Positions 7,734-19,335 are shown, counted from the stretch's first letter. The stretch is 34,729 bases of DNA from Oceanithermus desulfurans (GCF_014201675.1 NZ_JACHEZ010000012.1:1-34729); one strand, 5' to 3'. Made by a program: numbers and translations. Notes: generated from the sequence alone by a model not told the origin.

Positions 7734-7762
7734 TTGACTTACGCTCGCGATGCGTATAGAAT
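7734..7762 (+). promoter_or_regulatory. Promoter of the Hera-like helicase gene
   Basis: TTGACT (7734-7739), a 17-bp spacer and TAGAAT (7757-7762) form a good housekeeping-sigma promoter. It predicts a leader of about 65 nt before the ATG at 7835, unlike the leaderless neighbours. Confidence 0.75.
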
Positions 7763-7834
7763 TAACAAGTTTGCGGGCAAAACCCACCCGAGGTTCCTGG
7801 ACGGGGCATGGGCGGGGCCCCGGAAAGGAACAGC

Positions 7835-9394
7835 ATGTTTAGAGAACTAGGACTCAGCGAGCAGGCCTTGGCCGCGCTCGAAGAAAAAGGCATCACCACC
7901 CCCACCCCCATTCAGAACGAAGCCCTTCCCACCGCGCTCGCGGGCGGCGACGTCCTCGGGCTGGCGCGCACCGGTACCGGCAAGACGCTGGCCTTCGCGC
8001 TGCCGATCGCCGAGCGGCTCGAGCCCTCGCGCACGCCGGGCCGCGCGCCCCGCGCCCTCGTCCTCGCGCCCACGCGCGAGCTCGCGTTGCAGGTGGCCGG
8101 CGAGCTGGAGTGGGTGGCGCCGCACCTGCGCATCGTCACCGTTTACGGCGGCACCGGCTACGGCAGCCAGGCGGCGGCGTTGAAGCGCGGGGCCGACGTC
8201 GTGGTGGCCACGCCCGGCCGCGCCATCGACTACCTGAACCGGGGGGTGCTCGACCTTTCGCAGGTACGCGTCGCCGTGCTCGACGAGGCTGACGAGATGC
8301 TCTCGATGGGCTTCGAAGAGGCCGTGGAGACCCTGCTGGGGGCCAACCCCGCCCAACGCCAGACCCTGATGTTCTCGGCCACCCTGCCCGGCTGGGCCAA
8401 GCGCCTGGTGGGGCGCCACCTGAAACAGCCGGCCGTCGTCAACGTCGTGAAGGACGAAGAGGTCAGCTACCGCGAGATCGCCATCGAGGCCTCGCCCTCG
8501 GCGCGCATGAGCGCGCTCTCGGACCTGCTGCACGCGCACGGGCCCGAGCGTGCCATCGTCTTCACCCGCACCAAGAAGGAGGCCGACGAGGTGGCCCGGG
8601 CGCTCACCGCCCGGGGGCACGCCGCCGAGGCGGTGCACGGCGACCTCAACCAGACCCAGCGCGAGCGCTCCGTCGGCCGCTTCCGCAGCGGCCAGGTGGG
8701 CGTTCTCGTTGCCACCGACGTGGCGGCGCGCGGCCTCGACATCCCCGAGGTGGACCTGGTCGTCCACCTCCGCCTTCCCGAGCGGGCCGAGTCCTACCAG
8801 CACCGCTCCGGCCGCACCGGCCGCGCCGGCCGCAGCGGCACCGTGATCATCTTCCACTCGAGCCGCGAGCGTCGCGAACTGGGGCAGCTCGAGCGCGCCG
8901 TCGGGCGCAGGTTCGAGCACGGCCGCGCCCCCGCCCCCGAGGAGGTGCAGCAGGCCAAGATCGCCGGGCTGCTGCGCCGCGCCGCCGCGCAGTCCGAGGA
9001 AGACCGCGCCGTCTGGCGCGAGGTCGCCCAGGCCTGGATCGGGCGCGAGGACGTCGAGTCGCTGGCCGGCCTGCTGGCCATGCTCCTGGGGGGTGCGCCG
9101 AAACCGCGCAGCCTCCTCACCGGCGACGAGGGCTGGCGCACCCTGGAGCTGGAGGCCCCGCAGCTCTCGACCGGCAAGGTCGTCGCCGTGCTCAAGCGCG
9201 CCGGTTTCTCCGACATCGGGCGCATCCAGCTCGCGGGCGGCGTCGCCTACGCCGACGTCCGCGCCGGCGAGCTGGAGCGGCTGGAGGCGGTGCAGGGCCT
9301 GCGGGTGCGGCCGGCCACCAAGGTCAAGGCCGCCCCGGCCCCGGCGCGGCGCCACGAGCGGCCGCGCGGCAAGCGCCGCCGCGTGAACGCCTAA
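7835..9394 (+). CDS. Hera-like DEAD-box RNA helicase
   Basis: An ATP-dependent RNA helicase of 519 aa. Motifs run in order: TPTPIQ (Q motif), ARTGTGKT (I), APTRELA (Ia), TPGR (Ib), DEADEM (II), SAT (III), FTRTKKEADEVARAL, ATDVAARGLD (V) and HRSGRTGRAGR (VI). The C-terminal part contains a dimerisation-like segment (LAGLLAMLLGGAPKPRSLLTGDEGW) and an RNA-recognition-like end with a basic tail. It closely resembles Thermus thermophilus Hera, which dimerises and binds 23S and RNase P RNA. The ATG at 7835 follows AAAGGAA; an upstream ATG at 7808 is in frame but lacks such a site. Role in ribosome assembly or cold response is inferred. Confidence 0.93.
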   Translation: MFRELGLSEQALAALEEKGITTPTPIQNEALPTALAGGDVLGLARTGTGKTLAFALPIAERLEPSRTPGRAPRALVLAPTRELALQVAGELEWVAPHLRIVTVYGGTGYGSQAAALKRGADVVVATPGRAIDYLNRGVLDLSQVRVAVLDEADEMLSMGFEEAVETLLGANPAQRQTLMFSATLPGWAKRLVGRHLKQPAVVNVVKDEEVSYREIAIEASPSARMSALSDLLHAHGPERAIVFTRTKKEADEVARALTARGHAAEAVHGDLNQTQRERSVGRFRSGQVGVLVATDVAARGLDIPEVDLVVHLRLPERAESYQHRSGRTGRAGRSGTVIIFHSSRERRELGQLERAVGRRFEHGRAPAPEEVQQAKIAGLLRRAAAQSEEDRAVWREVAQAWIGREDVESLAGLLAMLLGGAPKPRSLLTGDEGWRTLELEAPQLSTGKVVAVLKRAGFSDIGRIQLAGGVAYADVRAGELERLEAVQGLRVRPATKVKAAPAPARRHERPRGKRRRVNA

Positions 9395-9410
9395 TCCCCC
9401 GTGAAGACCG

Positions 9411-9439
9411 CGCGCCGCCTCCGGGCGGCGCGACGTTTT
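9411..9439 (+). terminator. Intrinsic terminator of the helicase gene
   Basis: A 9-bp perfect stem (9411-9419 with 9424-9432, loop TCCG) is followed by ACG and TTTT (9436-9439), 16 nt after the helicase stop codon. Confidence 0.75.
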
Positions 9440-9472
9440 GTGACGCGGTTGTGACGCTGGCCGGCCTACCCT
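9438..9472 (+). promoter_or_regulatory. Tandem TTGTGACG repeats and -10 box before lipoprotein gene
   Basis: TTGTGACG occurs at 9438-9445 and 9449-9456, one helical turn (11 bp) apart. A possible -10 box TACCCT is at 9467-9472. The spacing is too short for a normal -35, so the repeats look more like an activator or repressor site. The first copy overlaps the terminator T-tract. Confidence 0.4.
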
Positions 9473-9489
9473 CAGAGCGGAGGTGCAGC

Positions 9490-10719
9490 ATGAAGCTCAA
9501 GATCACGGCACTGACCCTCGCGCTGCTGGCGCTCGCCGCCTGCGGGCCCGGAGGCGGCGGCGGGGGCGGCGGCGTAACGGGCTGCAACCTGAGCGGCACG
9601 ATCGACACCCAGGTCACGCTCACCCCCTCGGCCTGCAGCCCCTACCACGTGACCGGCGACCTCTACGTCGAGGAACCCGGAAAGCTGGTGATCCAGCCCG
9701 GCACCACGCTCGAGTTCGCCCAGGACACCGGCCTCTACGTGAGCGGCCACGGGGCGCTGGTCGCCGTCGGCACCGCGTCCGACAAGATCTTGTTCACGGG
9801 CGCTTCCAAGACGCGCGGCTACTGGAACGGCGTCGTCTTCCAGAGCTTCGCGAACAGCTTCGACAACGAGCTCAAGTACGTTGAGATCGAGTACGCCGGC
9901 GCCGACGAGCGCTGGGACGGCGGCGCTTTCGGGAACTACCGCGCCGCCGTCGAGCTGGAAGAAGAAGCCCGCACCAAGATGACCTACACCGTGGTGCGCG
10001 AAAGCGAAGGTTTCGGCGTCTTCATGGCCTACGACGCCTACTTCGGCGCCGATTCCAGTCCCGACGGCGACTTTGCCCACAACACCCTCACTCAGAACGC
10101 CGCCGGCCCCATCGCCATCTACGAGAACAAGGTGGGCCACCTGGACGCCAGCAACGACTTCGGCGGCAACGACGCGGGCCACGACTACGTCTACGTGGGC
10201 GCAGGCTACACCGCGGTTCCTACCCAGACCTGGCAGCGGCTGAACGTGCCGTATCTCGTTCACGGCTACGCCACCGTCGGTGACGGTGAGCTGCTCACGA
10301 TCGCCCCGGGCACCACGCTCGTCTTCCAACAGGACGGCGGGCTCGAAGCCGACGGCCCCAGCGGCGCGATCCATGCGGTCGGCACGGCGAGCGAACCCAT
10401 CGTCTTTACCGCGCTGCAGCCGGTGAAGGGCTACTGGTACGGCCTCGTCTTCGACGACACCCGCAGCACGAACAACGTACTGCACTACGTCACCGTCGAG
10501 TACGGCGGCGCGGACACCGACCCCGAACTGAGCGCCAACATCGTCGTGACCAGCTCGGGCAACGCCTCGAGCCAGTGGATCGAGGTCAAGAACAGCACCA
10601 TCCAGCACTCCGCCGGCCACGGCATCTCGGTGGCTCAGGAAACGACCTACAATTCCGACATTGGAACGTCCAATACTTTCGCCGACATTGACGGTGAAAA
10701 CTTCCATGTGCAGCCGTAA
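9490..10719 (+). CDS. Lipoprotein with duplicated beta-helix-like domain
   Basis: A 409-aa exported protein with a lipoprotein signal peptide ending in LALAAC, so it is anchored at Cys near residue 18. A run of eight glycines follows. The rest has two related halves: residues about 52-145 and 257-345 share PGTTL(E/V)F.QD.GL, then AVGTAS..I.FT, GYW.G(V/L)VF, and Y(V)..EY.GAD. The pattern suggests a right-handed parallel beta-helix, probably binding polysaccharide or acting at the cell surface; no catalytic motif is evident. The ATG at 9490 follows GGAGGTG. No specific family recognised. Confidence 0.8.
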   Translation: MKLKITALTLALLALAACGPGGGGGGGGVTGCNLSGTIDTQVTLTPSACSPYHVTGDLYVEEPGKLVIQPGTTLEFAQDTGLYVSGHGALVAVGTASDKILFTGASKTRGYWNGVVFQSFANSFDNELKYVEIEYAGADERWDGGAFGNYRAAVELEEEARTKMTYTVVRESEGFGVFMAYDAYFGADSSPDGDFAHNTLTQNAAGPIAIYENKVGHLDASNDFGGNDAGHDYVYVGAGYTAVPTQTWQRLNVPYLVHGYATVGDGELLTIAPGTTLVFQQDGGLEADGPSGAIHAVGTASEPIVFTALQPVKGYWYGLVFDDTRSTNNVLHYVTVEYGGADTDPELSANIVVTSSGNASSQWIEVKNSTIQHSAGHGISVAQETTYNSDIGTSNTFADIDGENFHVQP

Positions 10720-10742
10720 CGCGGCCCCTGTCGCTACCCCCG

Positions 10743-10774
10743 AAAAAGCAACCGCCCCTGGTAGGGGCGGTTGC
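10743..10774 (-). terminator. Intrinsic terminator of the glmS-side operon
   Basis: A perfect 12-bp stem (10748-10759 with 10763-10774, loop GGT) is followed on the minus strand by TTTTT (10747-10743). It begins immediately after the stop codon of the 72-aa gene and separates it from the convergent lipoprotein gene. Confidence 0.9.
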
Positions 10775-10993
10775 CTAAGTGCGGCCCGATCCTTCACGTA
10801 ACGGCCGCTTGCGCGCCACCGGCTCCACCTTTCCGAGCTTGCATGGGGGGTTTTGGGCGCGGCACCAGACGCGCCGCATTTCCTCCACCGCCCGCCAGCG
10901 TTCCTCGGGGCTGAGCCGCAGCCATTCGGCGCGCTCGCCTTTGCGCGCCTCGGCCAGGCTGCGCTTGCGGGCGACGGGCACGATGCGCTTCAT
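10775..10993 (-). CDS. 72-aa protein coupled to a nucleotidyltransferase
   Basis: A small basic protein. The central LRLSPEERWRAVEEMRRVWC looks like an amphipathic helix of the kind seen in short partners of nucleotidyltransferase genes. Residues 6-16 (PVARKRSLAEA) and 58-66 (PVARKRPLR) are a near-repeat at the two ends. Its ATG at 10993 overlaps the TGA of the upstream nucleotidyltransferase reading frame (ATGA), so translation was coupled in the intact gene pair. It could be the partner of a toxin-antitoxin-like pair; that is inference from organisation only. No family recognised. Confidence 0.65.
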   Translation of the reverse strand: MKRIVPVARKRSLAEARKGERAEWLRLSPEERWRAVEEMRRVWCRAQNPPCKLGKVEPVARKRPLREGSGRT

Positions 10994-11428
10994 TCTTCCT
11001 CCAGGGCGTCCACGTCGGCAAGATCTTGGGTCCGGCCGAACGCCCGCTTGAGCGCCAGCAGGTCTTCCTTGCTCACCACGCGTGCGGGGATGCCGCCAGC
11101 CCGTGTTTCCCGGGCGCGCGCGAAGGCCTCGGCAAACGTCGGGGAGTACCACCAGACCGATGCGGTTAGGGGCGTAGCCCAGTTGAATCACGCCGGGGGT
11201 GAGGAAGTCGGAAACTTCCAGTCCCAGAGTTTCGCCAAGAAACTCGCGTAAGGCCTGCAAGGTCCTCTCGGCGCTGGCTGGCGTGGCCTCGAGCCAGAGG
11301 TCCAGGTCCTTGGTGGCGCGGGGGTAGCCGTGGAAGGCCACGGCGTACCCTCCGATAATCAGGTAGCGCACCCCGTGGCGGTTCAAGGCCGCAAGGAACT
11401 CGAGAAAATCCGGCGTGTAGAGCACCAA
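10990..11428 (-). pseudogene. Frameshifted nucleotidyltransferase (DUF6036/AbiEii-like)
   Basis: The first part reads as a small nucleotidyltransferase: RYLIIGGYAVAFHGYPRATK followed by DLDLWLE, the GG...D-D pattern of the family. After GYAPNRIGLV the frame is lost. Reading one base further on (break within 11145-11160) restores a sensible protein, WWYSPTFAEAFARARE... to KEDLLALKRAFGRTQDL and a TGA at 10990-10992. The span of 439 nt is one base more than 146 codons, so a single-base insertion, real or a sequencing error, explains it. The start (TTG at 11428 or GTG at 11425) is a few bases after the glmS stop, so it is the second gene of that transcript. Confidence 0.75.
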
Positions 11429-11430
11429 AC

Positions 11431-13245
<1,815 letters not shown>

Positions 13246-13257
13246 GCGTCCTCCTAA

Positions 13258-13273
13258 CCCAGCCGAAGCTGGG
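13258..13273 (-). promoter_or_regulatory. UUCG-loop hairpin before the glmS ribosome binding site
   Basis: On the minus strand CCCAGC-TTCG-GCTGGG forms a 6-bp stem with a stable UUCG tetraloop, ending directly before TTAGGAGG. It may keep the ribosome binding site open or protect the mRNA 3' of the ribozyme. Confidence 0.6.
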
Positions 13274-13342
13274 AACGTCTTCATGTGATGTTTTTCTCGC
13301 TCACGCAGTCGCGTGTCCGCTCGATTTTTCTGCACGTGCCCT

Positions 13343-13524
13343 GCCTCGGGTTGTCCCCGCCTCGCGGCGCGGGCTTTCCCCTTCGGCTTCCTTTTGGGTC
13401 GGGAGGGCCGGGCCGGCCCTGGTGGCATCCGCGGAACCGTTCGATCTTTCCCGGCGCTCTGCCGGTTATCCCCCGTGGGGGTCCACCACCTCGTAAAGTG
13501 CGTGCTGTACGCACTCCCTGCGCT
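13343..13524 (-). ncRNA. glmS ribozyme-like element with altered catalytic position
   Basis: The minus-strand leader of glmS matches the glmS ribozyme in order. A|GCGC with cleavage expected between 13524 and 13523; a P2 stem AGTGCGT/ACGCACT; then TACGAGG (13495-13489), where the consensus is GACGAGG; P3 as TGGTGG (13488-13483) with CCACCA (13425-13420); ATCGAA followed by CGCGGATGCC in the core; a P4 stem GGGCCG/CGGCCC; and a P4.1-like stem with internal GAAAG/GACAA loops ending near 13343. Two oddities: the base at the catalytic guanine (G40 in B. anthracis numbering, from memory) is U, and about 36 nt forming two hairpins (13470-13481 and 13451-13465) are inserted between P3 and ATCGAA. 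Confidence 0.75.
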
Positions 13525-13579
13525 CCCCGAAGACCTGCTGATCCACCCCCTTTCCGCGACCTGCCCGCATCGCCCCCAA

Positions 13580-13585
13580 AGTATA
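13580..13585 (-). promoter_or_regulatory. -10 box TATACT of the glmS transcript
   Basis: TATACT on the minus strand predicts a transcript start near 13573, about 50 nt before the predicted ribozyme cleavage site. The -35 region (TTCATG around 13608-13603) is weak. It is back to back with the S-layer promoter. Confidence 0.6.
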
Positions 13586-13618
13586 CCGTCGGCGCGGCCG
13601 TGCATGAAGAAATTTCGC

Positions 13619-13648
13619 TTGACAGCGGCATGAGCGCGCCATTAGGAT
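13619..13648 (+). promoter_or_regulatory. S-layer gene promoter
   Basis: TTGACA (13619-13624), an 18-bp spacer and TAGGAT (13643-13648) form the strongest-looking promoter in the window, as expected for an abundant envelope protein. The predicted transcript start is near 13655. Confidence 0.75.
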
Positions 13649-13654
13649 GCGTGT

Positions 13655-13819
13655 TGGATGCACCCCGTTACGGTCGTGTTTAACCCCGTTCGCGGGGTCA
13701 CGGGTGAACGGGGGGCTCCCGCGCGGGCGACGCCTTGATTCGGGAGAGGAAACACGGCAACTCGCCCCGAGCCGTACACCTCCCGCGCGACATAGGCAAA
13801 CACCTTAGGAGGTGTAGGT
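13655..13819 (+). promoter_or_regulatory. Long structured leader of the S-layer gene
   Basis: About 165 nt separate the promoter from the ATG. CCCCG-TTCG-CGGGG (13684-13697) is a hairpin, but the same CCCCGTTC can pair instead with GAACGGGG (13706-13713). TACACCTCC (13775-13783) is perfectly complementary to GGAGGTGTA (13808-13816), which contains the Shine-Dalgarno sequence; ACACCT/AGGTGT (13800-13815) is a local alternative. The Thermus thermophilus slpA leader is known to be a regulatory region; the switch proposed here is inference. Confidence 0.6.
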
Positions 13820-16495
13820 ATGAAGAAAGCAGTCATTTTGTTGGCCGGTCTCCTGACCGTGCTCTCCATGGGCTTCGCCTCGGCGCAGTTCTCGGACGTA
13901 CCCGCCGGGCACTGGGCCAAGGAAGCCGTGGAGAAGATCGCGGCCGAGGGGATCATCCTCGGGTTCCCCGACGGGACCTTCCGTGGTAACGAGAACCTGA
14001 CCCGTTATCAGGCGGCGATGATCATCTACCGCCTGCTCCAGAAGCTGGAGCCGGGCCAGATGGGCGCGATGGACCAGGAAACCATCACCGCCCTCCGCAA
14101 CGCGGTTCAGGAGCTCGCTGCCGAACTGGCTTCCCTGGGCGTACGCGTGAGCGCGCTCGAGGACAACGCCGCTTCCAAGAGCGACGTGGCCCGCCTCGAG
14201 AAAATGATCGCCGAGCTCAAGGGCATGCCCTCGGGTGAAGGCGCCAGCGGCGCCGCGCTCAAGGACCTCGCCGACCGCGTGGAAGCCGCGGCCATCGCCG
14301 CCGACACCGCGCTGGCTCAGGTGCAGGCCCTCGAGGGCAAGGTGGACGCCGTGGGCGCGCAGGCCTCGGCCAACGCCGACAGCATCAAGGCCCTCAACGA
14401 GCTGGCCGTGCTGCTCAACCAGGACGTCCTCAGCCTCCAGGACCGCGTGACCGCCCTGGAGAAGGCCTCGGGCATGACCGACCTCTCGGGCGTCGCCACC
14501 AAGGACGACGTGCAGTCGGTGCGTGACTACGTCACCGCCATCCGCGGCGACCTGGTCAACGTCTCGAACAAGGTCAGCGCCCTCGAAGCCAACGTGGGCG
14601 ACCTGCAGGACCAGGTGAACGGCCTGAAGTTCTACCAGTTCACCGTCTCGGGCAGCATCTCGGGTGAGTACTCGGTCTTCCGCGTGCTCGACGGCGGCCT
14701 CGAAGACTTCGACGCCGACCGCCTCTTCGCCACCTCCTTCAGCACCGGTGAAGCGACCACCGACAAGGGCGACGTGGCGGCCAAGGAAGACCTGGGCCCC
14801 GGCTTCCAGCAGGAAGGCACCTGGAGCTCGAGCCTGACCCTGAAGCTGCTCTTCCCCAACGCCTACAAAGTCGACGCCGCGGGCCTGACGATCAAGGGCA
14901 TCGAGATCGACGGCACCTGGGACGTCAGCGGCGGCAGCTACACCGGCACCACCGGCGGCTTCTGGGACGTCAGCGGCGTGCGCACCAGCTTCACCGTGGG
15001 CAACGACCCGCTGATGATCACCCTGGCGCGTCAGCCGAAGGCCCACTTCACCGAGTACGTCTTTGATAACGACTACTACAGCCGCGGCACCGGCTACGTC
15101 GTCGAGTACAAGGGCATCCTCGACATCACCGGCGTGTACGGTTCGACCGGCGACGCCGACACCGTCAACGGCGACAACCGCTACTACCGCGGCGTAATGG
15201 CCGGCAAGAGCTTCGAGAACTTCTCGATCGCCGCCTACGCCGTGCAGGAAGCCGCCGACGTCTACGGTCCCGCCTACTCGAACACCGTCTACGGTGGTCA
15301 CGCCACCGCCAGCTTCGGCCCCCTCAGCCTCGAGGGCGAGTACGACATGAGCAACAACGGCACCCCCGCCAGCGTCATGTACTTCAAGGGCGGGCTGAAC
15401 CTGGGCGACGGCAAGTTCAAGGCCAACGCCAACTACCGCGCCATCGACCCTGACTTCGCCGGCGTCTCCCAGGACGTGGACACCGCGGGCTACCAGAGCG
15501 AAGATTCCAGCGGCAACACCATCAACGGCGCCCCCTTCGGTGACGACCAGAAGGGCTACGGCTTCGACGCCGCGGCCGAGCTGGGCGCGTTCAGCGTCAG
15601 CGGTTACTACGACCACCAAACCGACTTCGCCGGCACCGCCACCTCGCAGGTCGACAAGTACGGCGCGGCGGCCGAGGCCAAGCTGAGCGTCATCACCCTC
15701 AAGGGCAACTACGACTACTACAACGCCGACGCCACCGACCCGACCAACGACGAGGTGACCTACGGCGGTAGCGCCGCCATCGGCCCGATGAAGGGCTTCA
15801 CCCTCGAGGCCTTCTACAGCTTGGCCACCCTGGGCGGCGCGGCGGTGGACGGTCCGCTGCCCACCACCGAGGGCGAGTCGGCCTACGGTGCCAGCCTGAG
15901 CCACGACGGCGCCAGCGAGAACGCCCTGATCAGCGGCCTCAACCTGACGGCCAAGTACAAGGCGTACACCGTTAGCGGTAACACCGACATTCAGGTGTAC
16001 GGCGACTTCGACGCCAAGTTCGGTGTCGTGGGCATCCACCCGATGTTCCGCTACCACATGCCCAACCCTGGGGACACCACCATCAAGTACGGTGCCCAGG
16101 TCAAGGTGGGCGAGCTCGGCGTGGTCTTCAAGCCGACCCTGATGGGTGACTTCGTCAGCCGCACCACCGGCACGACCTCGGAAATGAAGTACGGCGTGGG
16201 CCTCGAGCTCGGCGACTTCGTCTTCGGCTCGAGCCTCAAGGGCGGCTACGCCAGCTACACCGCGGCCAACGTCGCCAGCGTGCTGCTTGCCGACGCTCAG
16301 CTGCTCGATCCGTTCAACCCCGCCGACGACCGCGTCTGGTCCTCGACCGGCACCACGAACGGCAGCCTGACCGGCTACTTCTTCGAGTGGACCTACGAAG
16401 GCATGCAGTTCGCCTACATCGACGCCGTCGTCAACAACGGCGGCAACACCACCCACGGCCAGGCCTTCAAGGTCAGCTACTCCGTCGAGTTCTAA
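13820..16495 (+). CDS. slpA: SLH-domain S-layer/outer-membrane protein (SlpA-like)
   Basis: An 891-aa major envelope protein. Residues 1-23 are a signal peptide ending in SAQ. Residues 24-75 form one SLH domain (FSDVPAGHWAKEAVEKIAAE, GFPDGTFRGNENLTRYQAA), which binds the pyruvylated cell-wall polymer. Residues about 85-270 are a long helical coiled coil, and the remainder is a beta-strand-rich, Gly/Tyr/Asp-rich domain ending in YSVEF with a C-terminal Phe, as in outer-membrane beta-barrels. This fits the SlpA/OmpM-type proteins of Thermus that tether the outer layer to peptidoglycan. The ATG at 13820 follows TTAGGAGGTG. The symbol is by analogy; porin versus S-layer role cannot be separated by sequence alone. 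Confidence 0.9.
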   Translation: MKKAVILLAGLLTVLSMGFASAQFSDVPAGHWAKEAVEKIAAEGIILGFPDGTFRGNENLTRYQAAMIIYRLLQKLEPGQMGAMDQETITALRNAVQELAAELASLGVRVSALEDNAASKSDVARLEKMIAELKGMPSGEGASGAALKDLADRVEAAAIAADTALAQVQALEGKVDAVGAQASANADSIKALNELAVLLNQDVLSLQDRVTALEKASGMTDLSGVATKDDVQSVRDYVTAIRGDLVNVSNKVSALEANVGDLQDQVNGLKFYQFTVSGSISGEYSVFRVLDGGLEDFDADRLFATSFSTGEATTDKGDVAAKEDLGPGFQQEGTWSSSLTLKLLFPNAYKVDAAGLTIKGIEIDGTWDVSGGSYTGTTGGFWDVSGVRTSFTVGNDPLMITLARQPKAHFTEYVFDNDYYSRGTGYVVEYKGILDITGVYGSTGDADTVNGDNRYYRGVMAGKSFENFSIAAYAVQEAADVYGPAYSNTVYGGHATASFGPLSLEGEYDMSNNGTPASVMYFKGGLNLGDGKFKANANYRAIDPDFAGVSQDVDTAGYQSEDSSGNTINGAPFGDDQKGYGFDAAAELGAFSVSGYYDHQTDFAGTATSQVDKYGAAAEAKLSVITLKGNYDYYNADATDPTNDEVTYGGSAAIGPMKGFTLEAFYSLATLGGAAVDGPLPTTEGESAYGASLSHDGASENALISGLNLTAKYKAYTVSGNTDIQVYGDFDAKFGVVGIHPMFRYHMPNPGDTTIKYGAQVKVGELGVVFKPTLMGDFVSRTTGTTSEMKYGVGLELGDFVFGSSLKGGYASYTAANVASVLLADAQLLDPFNPADDRVWSSTGTTNGSLTGYFFEWTYEGMQFAYIDAVVNNGGNTTHGQAFKVSYSVEF

Positions 16496-16512
16496 TCCCG
16501 AACTCGTACGCC

Positions 16513-16545
16513 GAACCCCCGCCCGCAGGCGGGGGTTCTCATTTT
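16513..16545 (+). terminator. Intrinsic terminator of the S-layer gene
   Basis: A perfect 11-bp stem (16513-16523 with 16528-16538, loop CGCA) is followed by TCATTTT. Confidence 0.9.
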
Positions 16546-16552
16546 GCGGTGC

Positions 16553-16558
16553 CATAAT
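16553..16558 (+). promoter_or_regulatory. -10 box CATAAT of the TPR-protein gene
   Basis: CATAAT is followed by GGGGCCG and the ATG at 16566, giving the 7-nt leaderless spacing. It lies only 15 nt after the S-layer terminator stem. Confidence 0.55.
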
Positions 16559-16565
16559 GGGGCCG

Positions 16566-17276
16566 ATGAACCGGGTGCGGATCACGCTGTTGGTGTTGTT
16601 CGGGCTGCTGCTGGCTTCGCCGGTCGCGGCCGAGGAACCCCTCAGTTACGCCGAGCAGCTGATTCGCAGCGGCGAGTACGCCCTCGCCGAGATCGCGCTG
16701 GAGAAGCAGATCGCCGACCATCCCGTCGCCGCGGCGCGGCTGCTCAGCGACGTCTACCTGTTCGAGGGTGATCTGGATCGGGCCCAGCACTGGCTCGAGC
16801 GCGCCCGCGAGGCCGGCCTCGAAGACGCGGCCTACTACTGGCAGAAGGGCCGCATCGAGAGCGCCCGCGCCAACTGGCCCGCCGCCTGGGCGGCGTTGCG
16901 CAGCGCCGTCGCCCTGGCGCCCCGGCCCGAGTACGCCCTCCTCTGGGGCGCGGTCGGGCTGGCCCAGGGGGACGCGGAGCGCGCCCGGCTTGGTTTCGGG
17001 AAGGCCGAGCGCAGCGGCTCGGGGGCCAGCGCCCTTTTCCTCCAGGGTCTGACCCTGCTCTCCAGCTCGCCGGAGCAGGCCCTCGCCCTCCTCCGCCGCG
17101 CCCAGTTGGAGCTGGGGAGCGAGAGCCCGCTCAAGCCCCAGGCCATCTACTGGCAGGCGCGTGCGCTCGAGCGCCTGGGGCGGGTGAAGGAGGCCCGCAG
17201 CACGCTGCGCTTCCTGCTGCGCAGCTACCCCGGATACGGCCCGGCCCGCGACGAGCTGAACCGGCTGGGGCCGTAG
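16566..17276 (+). CDS. Exported TPR-repeat protein
   Basis: A 236-aa protein with a signal peptide (residues 1-23, ending ASPVAAEE) followed by helical repeats of the tetratricopeptide type: [21 protein letters not shown], then segments with [38 protein letters not shown] and [21 protein letters not shown]. It presumably acts as a protein-binding scaffold in the periplasm or envelope. The ATG at 16566 is chosen because of the -10 spacing; an ATG at 16557 lies inside the -10 box. It ends 7 nt before uvrB, so the two are probably co-transcribed although no functional link is known. Confidence 0.85.
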   Translation: MNRVRITLLVLFGLLLASPVAAEEPLSYAEQLIRSGEYALAEIALEKQIADHPVAAARLLSDVYLFEGDLDRAQHWLERAREAGLEDAAYYWQKGRIESARANWPAAWAALRSAVALAPRPEYALLWGAVGLAQGDAERARLGFGKAERSGSGASALFLQGLTLLSSSPEQALALLRRAQLELGSESPLKPQAIYWQARALERLGRVKEARSTLRFLLRSYPGYGPARDELNRLGP

Positions 17277-17283
17277 CGCGACC

Positions 17284-19335
<2,052 letters not shown>

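Noticed and set aside
13246-13605. N-terminal extension of glmS by about 120 residues
   Set aside because: GlmS needs Cys at position 2 after Met removal; the extension is simply the open leader containing the ribozyme-like RNA.
13805-16585. 926-aa open frame antisense to the S-layer gene
   Set aside because: It is the shadow of a GC-rich gene: Val/Gly/His/Ala-rich, no start signal, no domain, and the plus frame has signal peptide, SLH domain and terminator.
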